Shown piece by piece: positions 32,640 through 44,719 of a DNA stretch of 64,000 nucleotides (positions are counted from its first letter, which is position 1; each line of letters starts with the position of its first letter). A model generated the notes under the pieces. It did not search any database, had not been told where the DNA came from, and saw only the letters and a list, made by a program, of their open reading frames with translations. Made by a program: the position numbers and the translations under genes. Source of the DNA: Dastarcus helophoroides (lineage: Eukaryota; Arthropoda; Insecta; Coleoptera; Bothrideridae); assembly GCA_028583605.1 (NCBI GenBank), contig CM053333.1, positions 30,731,302-30,795,301 on the forward strand, given 5' to 3'.

Positions 32640-34985
32640 TTTGCGCATTTCATTAAAATATTCCGACCTTATCATGAAATTTCGACTTAATCAAAATTTT
32701 GAGTTTAAGCAAAACGAAATTCAGTTTCTATACATTACCCATTTTTTCGAAAATTTCGACTGTTTTTTTGTTAAAATTCCAAGCACTTTCAATGTCTGTT
32801 TTAAACTCTATACATATTTTTCTGATATACTTATTTTCAAAAATTAGAAATTGTTTTTAAACGCAGAGTTTTTTTTAGAAATTTTTATTCAATCTTATGT
32901 TGACTTTTTTTATCATTTTGAGACTAAATTCCTATTTTGTATAAATTCATAATTTTATTGAAAAATTTTATCTCTGATATTTTGAAAAAAGGCGAAATTT
33001 GAAGAAAATTGAAAATATGAACTAGAAACGTTCGGAAAAAGTGTATTTTTCCTGTTATGAAAATTTCAAAATTTTGACATTAAATTTCTTGAAAATGTTA
33101 ATTTCTTTTTCATTTTTTTTTTAGTTTATTTCACAATTTTAATTTTTTTGAAAATTCAGATTTTTTCAAATTGCAATTTTTTTTAAATTTCCACTTTTTT
33201 TTCGAAATTTTTTCGAATCACTGTTGTTGAACACGCCCGCAGAGAGAATTTTTGAACCCGGGGTCTGGGCCCCACATTTATGTATTGGGTGCTGGGGCTC
33301 CGAAGCACTCTGTTCAGGCAAAACGACAAAAAGACAATAAAAGAAGCTTTAATTCATAATTTTCGTTCTAACGAATAAAAAAATTGATTTTTTTTTAAAT
33401 TTCGACTATTTCAACTTCCATATTTTTTAATTTCGACTTTTTTGAACATTCCGACTTCAAAATTTCGACATTTTTGAGGATTTTCGAAATTTCGACTTTT
33501 CTTAAAATTTTGTCGAGTATTATACGACTTTTTTTTTTAATACCGGCTTCTTTAGAGTATTTCGACTTTTTTTGAAAATTTCATTTGTTTCTTGAAAATA
33601 TTTTGATTTTCAAAGTACTGACTTTTTGAATATTCTAACTGTTTTTGAAGAATTCTATTTTTATCGCAAATTTAGACTTTAAAATGTCGACTTAATTTTG
33701 AAAATGTCAAATTTTTCTGAAAACTTCGACATTTTAAAATGTCCGCTTTGTTTGTTTGAAAATATCGACTCCATTTTAAACATTTTGACTTTTTTTTGTA
33801 CTTATATTATAGTATATTTCGATGTTATGAAAAATTTTACCTTTTTTTGAAAATGTTGTTAATTAATAATTTTCTCTTTTGAAAATTTCCACGTTTTTGA
33901 CAATTTGTACTTCTTTTAAAAATTTAAATTTTTCATCTTATTATCTTGACTTAATTTCGAACATTTGAATTTTTAGGAAAAGTTTGATTTTTTACATTTT
34001 TTACCTATTTTTGAAACATGTGACTCAAAATTTCGGTTTTCTTGTAAATGAGTTCTTTTTTTACATTTAACTTTTTTTAAAATTCCAGTGTTTTTGAACA
34101 TTTCAATTTTTCGGAAATTTCGGCTTTGGAAAATTTGACTGTATTTGAAACTTTTGATTTTTTTTAGATTGCGACTTTTTCTAAAGACTTTTTGGAAATT
34201 ACACCAAGATTTTAAAATTTTATTGGAAATTTCTTTTTTTTAAATATTTCGGTTTATTTTGAATATTTTTATTTATAATTATATTTATATTTATTTCCCA
34301 ACATTTGACCTAGTTTGAAAATTTCAACTGTTTCGTGATTTCGCCCTTTTCCTAAATGTTGCCTTATTTACTAAATTTCGACATTTTTTAATTTCGTCTC
34401 TTACTGGAAATTTTGACTTTGTCTTAATTTGAATTTTTTGGAAAATGGAAGTTTTTTAATTTTGTTATTATTAAAAATTTTGAATTTTTTCGACAATTTT
34501 CTTAACATTTCTTTAAAAAAAAATTTTTTTTCGTAAATCAGTTAAATTTGAATATTTTGAAAATTTCGAAATTTTTGAAATTGTTGATCTTTTACAAAAG
34601 TTCTTCATTTTTTGAAAATTTAGTCTCTTTATGACCTAATTATTGGCTATTTTTAAAAACTTCTACTTTTATTTTTTTGGAAATGTCAAAAATTTTTGAA
34701 AATTTCGACCTTTATGCAAAATTTTCACTTTCTCTAATTCTCGAATTTTTGTAAATTAGATTTTTTTTATTCGCTGTTTTCTGAATATTTCCAATTTTTT
34801 TGACGAATTTGATGTCTTAATTTGAGAATTTAGCGCTTGATTTTTAAAAGGAATCTTTTTCAAGTTTCGAACTGAAAAGTTTTCAAATAAAAATCGAAAT
34901 TTAAAAAAATTTTCAAGTTTAAAATCGAAACAAGGAACGTGATTGTTAACACAAAATTTCAAGAAAAAGAGGACATTTTTGTAAT
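32640..34985 (+). repeat. T-rich array, diverged, with a GC island
   Basis: TTTCGACTTTTTT-type words dominate. A GC-richer island at 33225-33312 (GAACCCGGGGTCTGGGCCCC...) interrupts it; it slightly recalls the Jockey 3' UTR (GCAC...TGTT..GGCAAAACG) but I cannot prove homology. From about 34790 words switch to A-rich polarity. Confidence 0.65.
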
Positions 34986-34989
34986 TCAC

Positions 34990-36590
34990 GAACTACTGTG
35001 GCAGCTTACCAAGCCCCCATGAGCGCACGCCCCCCCCCCCTTTTCCCTCTCTCTCGGGGGGCCGTTGAATTACTGTTTTTATAATTTGGATAATCGGAAA
35101 ATACAGGATGATGTTTGTATTTTATTTCAACCCTTTTTGCGAAACAAAGAATTTATTTTCGCACTGACACTAACTACAACGATCATAATACATTAAAGTC
35201 GATTGTCATTTTTGTTTGGCTACAGACTTCTATGGTTATTGTTTTATTGAAGGTAAAATTTCTATCTATTACATCGCTCATTTGTTCGTATCGTAAGTAG
35301 TTATTGTTTAATATAACTTTTTAAATAAACAGCGTTCACCAACTTTTTTCGCCATATTATCATCGACTCATTTGTTTAATTATAATATATTTTTCTGAAT
35401 TGCCACATTCAACTTGATCTATTATGAAATATTCCCATTAGACGCTTGCAACATTTCGCAGTTTGTATGTATATCTCTAGAAATTCGTAATTCACTAAGG
35501 ATAATAGTGAATCATCAAATATGTTGCGAAATTGATGCAAATAAGTTGACCAAACTTGAAAATAAATATACTTTTTGAAAGAACCTTGAAACCTACAATA
35601 AGGTAGATTACTAAGCTTGGTCAGAAGTGGAACAAATTTTGGCAAAAAATTATTTAAGCATTATTTTTTTAAATTTATTTGTACGCATGGTTTTTTATGT
35701 ATTTGAAATAAAATGCTTTGTAAACAGTCATAAACGTGAATCATGTCTTTTTGGAAATTTTCATTTAATCATTTTTATAACGAGACGTCGTCGTCGTCAA
35801 TTTATGTAGGCGCGATTTCACATTAAAGCTCTGGCAAGCCAAACAATTATTTCCTTGAATAATTTTAGGATAAAACTGGTCTGACCTTAGGATTTATAAC
35901 CTACCATGATACAAAGTAATTTCTATGTAACAAAGTTCAGAAAAAGTTGCAACTAAAATTTTTGTAACTACTTTTCATGAACATCAACTATTTAAACCAT
36001 TCTGCATGACTTAACACTCAATCGCATTATAAATACCTAGCGGTGATTGCCCTGATCGAAGTCCACTTTAGTTCGGACTATTGAGAACATATTCAAAGTA
36101 TTATTAGCATAAAATTAAACACTGTCATTGAGGATTTAATTTATCGAAAAATTCGCACGTTGTACAATGTTCATTCGGGTTTATGTTCTCTTCTGTAGGT
36201 CGACGACATCCAGCTTCCGTATTCAGTCGGCTGTGGACGTCGCAAATATTAGAAATTTTGTTAATTATTTAAACCAAAAAAACTAAAATATACGACATAG
36301 ATTTTTTAATTGTTTCCAATTACGAAATATTTTATACATTTATTTAAACTCAAAGACTTGCAGTTGTAATAATTAATTTGAACTTGTAATAATGAAAATC
36401 CTAATTCTAATTAATCATTACTAATATGTATAAATGCAAAATTGTGTTTGTTTATTTTTCCGCTTTTTATGGCTCAATTACCAAAGGATTTTGATGAAAA
36501 TCAGTGTAGACATTCCTTCGATGCAGAATAGTTAGTGGGCTACTTTTTATCCCAAACTTATATTCAGAAAGCTTACGTAGAGGTGTCCAA
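34990..36590. other. Single-copy-like spacer
   Basis: Includes a C-run and CT-rich tract at 35028-35060. The rest is AT-rich without array words; the short frames show no domains. CGTCGTCGTC at 35787 is a small trinucleotide run. Confidence 0.4.
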
Positions 36591-36592
36591 TT

Positions 36593-36757
36593 CCATATCG
36601 ATGTTTTTATTCGATGAGATACATCGAAAGTATATATCCGTGTTGTTTCGATACATCGATTCCCTAACATCGATATTTTTAAATGTCGAATACTTTAGGC
36701 CAACCAGTGTTAAGGGCAGCAACATCCTTCAAAAAAGCATCGATATTGTAGGACGAT
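36593..36757. repeat. Island of ACATCGAT/ATCGAT words
   Basis: ATATCGATG, GATACATCGAAAG, CGATACATCGATTCC, ACATCGATATTT and GCATCGATATTG occur in 165 bp; GATGCATCGACG follows at 37000. Overlaps the start of the candidate LTR below. Several match or nearly match TATCGATA, the site bound by DREF in Drosophila, but spacing suggests a repeat rather than a promoter. Confidence 0.5.
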
Positions 36758-36951
36758 AGAATTCAAATTTGAATTTGGCGGTCAATCTCGATGACAGATG
36801 GCAGCCCCGAATGTCACTAGCAGCTCCCGCGTTTACACAGAGTAGTCAGACAAGTCTATGCGAGTGGTTGTTATAAGATGTGTGTTCGAGTTAATAAATC
36901 TTAATAAAAATCTCAAGTATTATTCACGGGTCTAGTAGCTCCCCCTTACAA
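36708..36951 (+). mobile_element. Candidate solo LTR, family B
   Basis: The segment begins TGTTAAGGGCAGC and ends CTCCCCCTTACA, so its ends form an imperfect inverted repeat (TGTTAAGGG / CCCTTACA). AATAAA-type signals (36893-36910) precede the end by about 45 nt, and GAGTAGTCAGACAAGTC lies where an initiator might be. It is GC-richer than its surroundings. No target duplication is evident, so the call rests on ends and internal layout only. Confidence 0.42.
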
Positions 36952-37059
36952 TATTTTTTTAATGAATCGCCGATGTCTCAAACATCAGCTTTCGGTAACG
37001 ATGCATCGACGCTCTTCCCATGTTTTTTAAATAGTTAATTGCGGATTTAAGAAGTCAAA

Positions 37060-40000
37060 ATTACGAAGGTGCAGCAAGGACATCAATTTAAAAAGAATTT
37101 TTTTTTCGAGTTTAACGTTAAAATTTCGTTTTTTTTTTTTGGCGGAAATTCCGAAATTAAAATTGAAATTTTAACTTTAATTTCGACATTTCGCTTTTTT
37201 CTCAAAAATTCAACTTCTTTCTCGAAACTTCGCTTTTAATTTTGAAATTCCGACTTTTTTCCAGAAATTTGGAGATAAAAGTCCAGATTTCGACTTTAAT
37301 ATCGAAATTTCGACTACAGGTAATCCCGAAACTTTGACTTTTTTTCAAATTTCGGGAAAAAGGTGAAGATTTTGACTTTAATTTTAGAATTTCGAGAAAA
37401 AAGTCAATGTTACGAGAGTAACGTTGAAATTTTGAGAAACTTGAAATTTCGTTTCTAAACTCGAAGTTTCTAAGCCATTTATTTTTTTAAATTAATGGCC
37501 TTTCTTCGCCTAATTTCTTTAATTATTTGTTATGAAATGACAATTATTTTCCCTCCGAATTGAAACCTATATTTTTTTATTTGTTTCCTCCAAATTTTGA
37601 CTTAAAACTCAAAATCTACGTTTTTTTAACTGAAGAATAAAATTTTCAAAAAAAGTAGACATTTCAAGATTACATGCTCGAATTATTGATAAAAATTCAA
37701 CGTTAACTGGGGATTTGAAGAACAAAGTTCTTGAAAAAATCTTATAGATTAAATTTTGAAAAATGTTGAAGTTTTTACAAAAAAATTAAATTTTCAAAAT
37801 ATTCATGTTTTTCAAAATATTTCGAAATTTTGATAAAATTCTTTTTTAAGTCAGGCAAAATTTTGTAAAAGTGTCAAATTTTATAAAAATCGGAATTTTC
37901 AAAAACAGCAAAGTTTTGAGAAAATGTAGAATTTTAAAAATTTCGTCAAATGAATTCAAAATTAAAAAAAAAACGAAATTTTCAAAAAAAATTGAAATTT
38001 TCGAAAAAGTCTAAATTTTAACAGACGAATTTTGAATTAAAATTTTAATAGGCGAAATTTAAAAGAAATTGATATTTTCATAAAAAAGTTAAAATTATCA
38101 ATAAAAAGATTTCCAAAAATGTGGAAATTCTGAAAACATTTTAAAATTTCGTCAAATGAATTCAAAATTAAAAAAAAAACGAAATTTTAAAAAACATTAA
38201 AATTTTCGAAAAAGTTTAAATTTGAACTAACGAATTTTGAATTAAAATTTTAATAGCCGAAATTTAAAAAAATTGATATTTGCATAAAAAAATTAAAATT
38301 TTCGATAAAAAGATTTTCAAAAATGTGGAAATTCTAAAAAAATTCGATATTTTAAAAAGAGTTACAACTTTGAAAAATAGTAAAGAACTTTTAAGACATT
38401 TAAAAATCGAAATTTTCTCAAAAAATAACGAAATATCTAAAGTACTACTAATTTAATTTGAAAATAAATTATAATTTTGAACAAAGTTAAGATTTTTAAA
38501 AAAGGTCGAAATATTGAAAAATAGTCAAAACTTCAAAAACGACACAATATTGAGATGTCGAAAATTGAAAAAGTCAAAATTTTCAAGAAAATGGGACGAT
38601 TTAAAAAAATACTGACATTTTCAGGAAAATTTTAGATTTGTTTTATTAAAAAATGAAATTTTCAAAAAGGCCAACATTTTTGGGAAAAAATGTAACTCTC
38701 AAAGTTTGAATTTTCAAAGAAAAAAATTCGAAATTTAAAAAAATATTTGATTTGAAAAAATCTGAAATTTCAAAAAAGTTTTAATTTTCAATAAAAGATT
38801 TCCAAAAATGTGGAAATTCTGTAAAAATTCCATATTTTAAAAAGAGTTGCATCTTTGAAAAATAGTAGTGAACTTTTAAGACAACATTTTAAAGAGATTT
38901 TAAAAATGGAAATTTTCTCAAAAAAAAAAACGTAATATCTTAAGTAATATTAATTTAATTTGAAAATAAATTATAATTTTGAACAAAGTTAAGATTTTTA
39001 AAAAAGGTCGAAATTTTGAAAAATAGTCAAAACTTCAAAAACGACAAAATATTGAGACGTCGAAAATTGAAAAAGTCAAAATTTTCAAGAAAATGGGACG
39101 ATTTTAAAAAATACTGACTTTTTCAGGAAAAATTTAAATTTTTTTTATTAAAAAATGAAATTTTCAAAAAGGCCAACATTTTTGGGAAAAAATGTAACTC
39201 TCAAAGTTTGAATTTTCAAAGAAAAAAATTCGAAATTTAAAAAATAATGTGATTTGAAAAAATCTGAAATTTCAAAAAAATTAAAATTTTCAATAAAAGA
39301 TTTCCAAAAATGTGGAAATTCTGAAAAAATTCCATATTTTAAAAACAGTTGCACCTTTGAAAAATAGTAGTGAACTTTTAAGACAACATTTTAAAAAGAT
39401 TTTAAAAATGGAAATTTTCTCAAAAAAAAAAACGAAATATCTAAAGTAATACTAATTTAATTTGAAAATAAATTATAATTTTGAACAAAGTAAAGATTTT
39501 TAAAAAAGGTCGAAATTTTGAAAAATAGTCAAAACTTCAAAAACGACAAAATATTGAGATGTCGAAAATTGAAAAAGTCAAAATTTTCAAGAAAATAGGA
39601 CGATTTTAAAAAATACTGACATTTTCAGGAAAAATTTAATTTTTTTTATTATAAAATGAAATTTTGAAAAAGACCAACATTTTTGGGAAAAAATGTAACT
39701 CTGAAAGTTGGAATTTTCAACAAAAAAATCGAAATTTAAAAAAAAATTGCGATTTGAAAAAATCTGAATTTTTAAAAAAGTTAAAATTTTCGATAAAAAA
39801 AAAATCCAAAAATGTGGAAATTCTGAAAAAATTCGATATGTTGAAAAGAGTTGTAACTTTGAAAAATAGTAAAGAACTTTTAAGACAACATTTTAAAAAG
39901 ATTTTAAAAATCGAAATTTTCTCAAAAAATAACGAAATATCTAAAGTAAAACTAATTTAACTTGAAAATAAATTATAATTTTGAACAAAGTTCAGATTTT

Positions 40001-41130
40001 TAAAAAAGGTCGAAATTTTGAAAAACAGTCTTCAAAAATAACAAAATATTGAGATGTCGAAAATTGAAAAGGTCAAAATTTTCAAGAAAATGGGACGATT
40101 TAAAAAAATACTGACATTTTCAGGAAAATTTTAGATTTTTTTTATTAAAAAATGAAATTTTCAAAAAGGCCAACATTTTTGGGAAAAAATGTAACTCTCA
40201 AAGTTTGAATTTTCAAAGAAAAAAATTCGAAATTTAAAAAATAATGTGATTTGAAAAAATCTGAAATTTCAAAAAAGTTAAAATTTTCAATAAAAGATTT
40301 CCAAAAATGTGGAAATTCTGAAAAAATTCCATATTTTAAAAAGAGTTGCACCTTTGAAAAATAGTAGTGAACTTTTAAGACAACATTTTAAAAATGGAAA
40401 TTTTCTCAAAAAAAAAAAACGAAATATCTAAAGTAATACTAATTTAATTTGAAAATAAATTATAATTTTGAACAAAGTAAAGATTTTTAAAAAAGGTCGT
40501 AATTTTGAAAAATAGTCAAAACTTCAAAAACGACAAAATATTGAGATGTCGAAAATTGAAAGTCAAAATTTTCAAGAAAATGGGACAATTTCAAAAAATA
40601 CTGACAGTTTCAGGAAAAATTAAATTTTTTTTACTAAAAAATGAAATTTTGAAAAAGGCCAACATTTTTGGGAAAAAATATAACTCTGAAAGTTGGAATT
40701 TTCAACAAAAAAATCGAAATTTAAATAATTTGCGATTTGAAAAAATCTGAATTTTCAAAAAAGTTAAAATTGTGAAATAAACTTAAAAAAAAATGAAAAA
40801 GAAATTAACATTTTCATGAAATTTAACGTCAAAATTTTGAAATTTTCATAAAAAATTTTAATTTTCGATAAACAGGATTTAAAATTTCAAAATAAAGGTC
40901 GAAATTTAAGAAATCGAATTTTTTAAAAAGGCAAACTAGATTTTAAAATGCCAAACGTTAAAAAAAGTCGTAATTTTAAAAGAAGCGAAATTTTGATAAA
41001 ATATCGAATTTTGAGCATTTTTGGAATCCTACTAATTTTTAAAAAGGTCAAAATTTTCAATATAATTCTTTTTTTTTTTTTAAAACGACATTTGAATTTC
41101 AAATGGATATTTCGACATCATTAAAATCAT
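37060..41130 (-). repeat. A-rich array with higher-order units
   Basis: After 400 bp of mixed polarity, GAAATTTTGAAAAAG-type words with A-runs run to 41.1 kb. Contains the 500-bp tandem block detailed separately. Open frames are K/N/F-rich artefacts; two of them are identical because they lie in identical repeat units. Confidence 0.8.
38319..40780. repeat. About 500-bp tandem repeat, five units
   Basis: AAAAATGTGGAAATTCTG recurs at about 38319, 38804, 39308, 39809 and 40306 (spacings 485, 504, 501, 497). Each unit also carries GACGACAAAATATTGAGATG-like and GGCCAACATTTTTGGGAAAA segments. Two unit types differ at one block (CTCTCAAAGTTTGAATTTTC against CTCTGAAAGTTGGAATTTTC): order is A (38.7), A (39.2), B (39.7), A (40.2), B (40.7). 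The A units at 39148-39354 and 40145-40351 encode identical 68-codon frames 997 bp apart, indicating a recent about 1-kb duplication of an A-B pair. Confidence 0.85.
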
Positions 41131-41139
41131 TTTGAAGTC

Positions 41140-41560
41140 ATACATAAACACTTCAGTTTTATTTCTACGTATAATTTTGTTGTTTTTGGTGTTAATGTAG
41201 TTTTCTGTACCGCCTGTATTTCAAATCTTGGCACAGTGGGGCAGAATGCTTGAATTTGTTGGTTCAATATCTCAAATGAAACATAAAAAAATAGAATATT
41301 TCTAAATTTGTTTTTTTTTTTAATTTAGACACCGTTGCTGGAGATAAGCACAAATACCAGACCGTTGTTTAATTAATGTGTAAGACATCATAATGTGACA
41401 GCTGCGACACAAATACAGAAATGTAAATAACTAAGTGACAGTGTCAGACTACTTAAATAACAAAAATAAGAACCTGATGCAGTTATTTTCATATTATAGT
41501 ATATGAAAATGAGTAATTATATGGCAAAATAATAGGTATAAATTTGATAAGATTTGGAGT
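41140..41560. other. Unique island within the arrays
   Basis: Sequence with normal composition (CTTGGCACAGTGGGGCAGAA, GTGACAGTGTCAGAC) and no array words; nothing coding recognised. Confidence 0.45.
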
Positions 41561-44480
41561 TTTCAAGGTTGAAGTTTTCAAAAAAAGTAAAAATTTTGAG
41601 GCAAGTATAAATTTTCGGAACAATCGAAATTTTCAAAAAAACTAAATTTTTGGGAGTCGAAATTTTGAAAAACGTTAAAATTATCAAGTCGTTATTTTGA
41701 ACGAAAGATTCATTTTTAAAAAAAGTCGGAAATGTCGATGAAAAAAATCAAAATGTCCCTAAAAAGTGGACATTTTGAAAAAAATTAAAATTCCCAAAAA
41801 AAATTACGTCTTTCAATAAATAATTAAAGTTTTCTGAAAAAAAAGATGAATTCTTCTAAATACGTCAACATTTTCAGGAAAAGTCAAAATTTCTAGAAAA
41901 TTCGAAATCTTGAAAGAAATTAAGATTTCGTAAGTTCGACATTTTGAAATATAAGTCTAAATTTTCAAAGCTGAAACTTTCAAACCGGTTTAAAGTTTTC
42001 AAGTCGACATTTTTCAAAAAAAAATCTAATTTATACAGTCGTAATTTCGAGAAAAAATAAAAATGTTGATAAAAGGTCGAAATTAAAAAGTGAAAACTTT
42101 GAAAAAGGTAAATTTATTAAGTCACTATTTTGGGAAAAGCGATTATTTTTAAAAACATCTAGAAGAAAAATTCCAAATTTGAAGAAAAAGTCGAAATTAT
42201 GAGAAATAAATGTTCAACAAAAGCCCGCAACTTTCAGAAAAGAACAAGATTTTGAAAAAAAAAACATTTGAATTATCAAAAAAATCGAAACTTCAAGAAA
42301 AATAAAAAATTTGAAAAATGGTCGAAGTTGGAACAAAATGAAAACTGAAGTAAAGAAAAGAAAAATTTGAAAAAAGCTGCATTTTTTAAGAAATTCAAAA
42401 CTTCGCAAAAAGCCAAAATTTTGAAAGTCAGAATTTTCAAACAGATAAAGTTTTTCGAAAAATATAATTTTCAGAAAAACTCGTTAAAAGAAAAGAGGAA
42501 ACAATTTTTTCAAAAAGAAAAGAAGAGTCGAAATTTAAAAAAGAAGAAATTTTTAAAAGAATTCGACATTTTGAAAAAGGTCTATTTTTTTAAAAAAGAT
42601 AGACGAAAAAGGTAAAATTTCAAGAAAAAGTCGAAATTTTTAAAAAGTTGACGTTTTCAAGGAAGTCAAAACTTTCGGAAAATGCCAACGTTTTGAAAAA
42701 TGTCAAAATTTTCAAATAAACCTGGAAGTCAAAATGTTCACAAAGTTTGAATTTTTCGAAAAAGAAATTTCTAAAAAAAGGGCAACATTTCGAAAAAAAA
42801 ACCATGAAATATTGAAAAAGGACGAAGTTAAAAAAAAGGAAACTGATTACAAGGTTAAATATTCAAAAGAAGTTTGGATTTTGAGAAGTCAATTTTTCCA
42901 AAAAAAAAAGGGTACAAAAAATGGAAATTTTGAAAAGTCAATTTTACCAAAAAAAAGGGTACAAAAAATCGAAATTTTGGGAAAAGGTCAAGATTTAAAA
43001 AAAGTTAAACCTTTCAGAAAAGTTAAAACTTCCAGAAAAACTCAAAATTTTGAAAAAAGTCGAAAATTTCAAAAAGGGCTTCAGTTTTCAGATTTCAAAA
43101 TTTTTAAAACGTTTACTCTTTTCGAAAACGAAATTTATAAAAAAAGGTGAACATTTTAAAAACACTAAAATATTGGAAAAAGATCGAAGTTGAAGGAAAA
43201 TTGAAAATTGACAACAAGGTCAAGTATTTAAAAGAAATTTGAATTTTAAGTCATTTTTTGTCAAAAAAAAAAAGTGCAAAAAGGTCGAATTTTTTAAAAA
43301 AGTTAAATTTGAAAAAAAGCTGAATTTTTAAAAAAATTCAAAACTTCGCAAAAAGCCAAAATTTTGAAAGTCAGAATTTCCAAACAGATAAAGTTTTTCG
43401 AAAAATGTAATTTTCAGAGAAACTCGTTTAAAGAAAAGAGGAAACAAAGTCGCATTTTTTTCAAAAAGAAAAGAAGAGTCGAAATCTAAAAAAGCTAGGG
43501 TTTTCAAAAGAAGTCGAAGCTCCGAAAAAACCCAAGAATTTTGAAATAAAAAAAAGTAGAAATTTTCAGAGAAGTCGAAGTTACTATAAGAGTCGAAATT
43601 TACAACAAGTCAGCATCGAGAAAACTATGAAATATCGAAAAAAAATCCATATTGTTAAAAGAGAGTCCAAATTTTGAAAAGATCGAAAATTTGAAAGTCT
43701 AAATTTTCAAAAGAAGTCATCATTTCTAAATAAAAGTGGAACTCTTCACACTCCGAGAAAACCCAAGAATTTTGAAATAAAAAAAAAAGTAGAAATTTTT
43801 AGAGAAGTCGAAGTTACTATAAGAGTCGAAATTTACAACAAGTCAGCATCGAGAAAACTATGAAATATCGAAAAAAAATCCATATTGTTGAGAGTCCAAA
43901 TTTTGAAAAAAATACTATTTTGAAAAGATCGAAAATTTGTAAGTCTAAATTTTCAAAAGAAGTCATCATTTCTAAATAAAAGTGGAACTCTTCACACTCC
44001 GAGAAAACCCAAGAATTTTGAAATAAAAAAAAAAGTAGAAATTTTCAGAGAAGTCGAAGTTACTATAAGAGTCGAAATTTACAACTAGTCAGCATCGGGA
44101 AAACTATGAAATATCGAAAAAAAATCCATATTGTTAAAAGAGTCCAAATTTTGAAAAGAATACTATTTTGAAAAGATCGAAAATTTGAAAGTCTAAATTT
44201 TTAAAAGAAGTCAACATTTCTAAATAAAAGTGGAATTCTTCAAAATAAAATTGAATTTCTAGAATATTAAAATTTTGAAAGGACATTTTCAAAAAAGTCG
44301 AATTTTTCAAGGTTTGGAAGATCTAGTGGAAAAGTCGAAATTTTGAAAAAAAAATTTCCAAATAAATGAAAACTTTGAAACGTTGAAATTTTCAGTGTCG
44401 AAGTTTTTAAAAAATGTCGAAATTTTTAGACAAGGTTTTCAAACGAATTTATCAATTTTCGAGAAAACGATTTTTTTTTT
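41560..44480 (-). repeat. A-rich array, continuation
   Basis: GTCGAAATTTTGAAAAA words. A 175-bp segment at 42370-42545 (CAAAACTTCGCAAAAAGCCA) recurs at 43314-43490, spacing about 946 bp. A 231-246 bp tandem unit at 43509-44250 is listed separately. Confidence 0.78.
43509..44250. repeat. About 240-bp tandem repeat, three units
   Basis: CCCAAGAATTTTGAAATAAA occurs at 43531, about 43762 and 44008. Units share GTCGAAGTTACTATAAGAGT and CAAGTCAGCATCGAGAAAAC almost exactly; the second and third units are nearly identical, so the expansion is recent. Confidence 0.85.
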
Positions 44481-44483
44481 GGT

Positions 44484-44718
44484 GGAACGACTGGCCCTTG
44501 GTTATCTTCAAATATTGAAATACAAATCTTGTCCCCTGAAACCAAGAAAGATTAAAAAACAGAACAAAGGTTGCTCTAACGCGTTTCGACAGCGAAGCTA
44601 TCGTTTCAGAGAGATACTGAAGATGCTAGCTTGGCTGTTAAAACGCGTTAAAGCAATCTTTGTTGTGTTTTTTAATCTTTCTTGCTTTTGGGGGAGAAAA
44701 TTTGTATTTCAATTTAAC
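44484..44718 (+). mobile_element. Foldback element, copy 3
   Basis: Starts with the one-sided extension GGTGGAACGACTGGCCCTTGG, then arms pairing GAAATACAAATCTTGTCCCC with its mate near 44690-44712, around a centre near 44610. Same orientation as copy 2, opposite to copy 1. Short direct AAAACGA words flank it (about 44464 and 44722), a possible but weak target duplication. Confidence 0.75.
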
Positions 44719-44719
44719 A

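Larger units (their letters stand above)
30101..32640 (-). mobile_element. Jockey-clade non-LTR retrotransposon, 5'-truncated
   Basis: Minus-strand element with an A-run at its 3' end (T-run 30103-30112), a GC-richer 3' untranslated region (30113-30325), an RT frame (31530-30328), a scrambled linker, and the tail of an AP-endonuclease domain near 32500. Most of the endonuclease and all of ORF1 are missing. No target duplication is evident. Confidence 0.82.

Noticed and set aside
36593..36757. TATCGATA-like sites as DREF-bound promoter elements
   Set aside because: Only near matches, many in an inverted-word island shared in style with other islands, and no gene follows.
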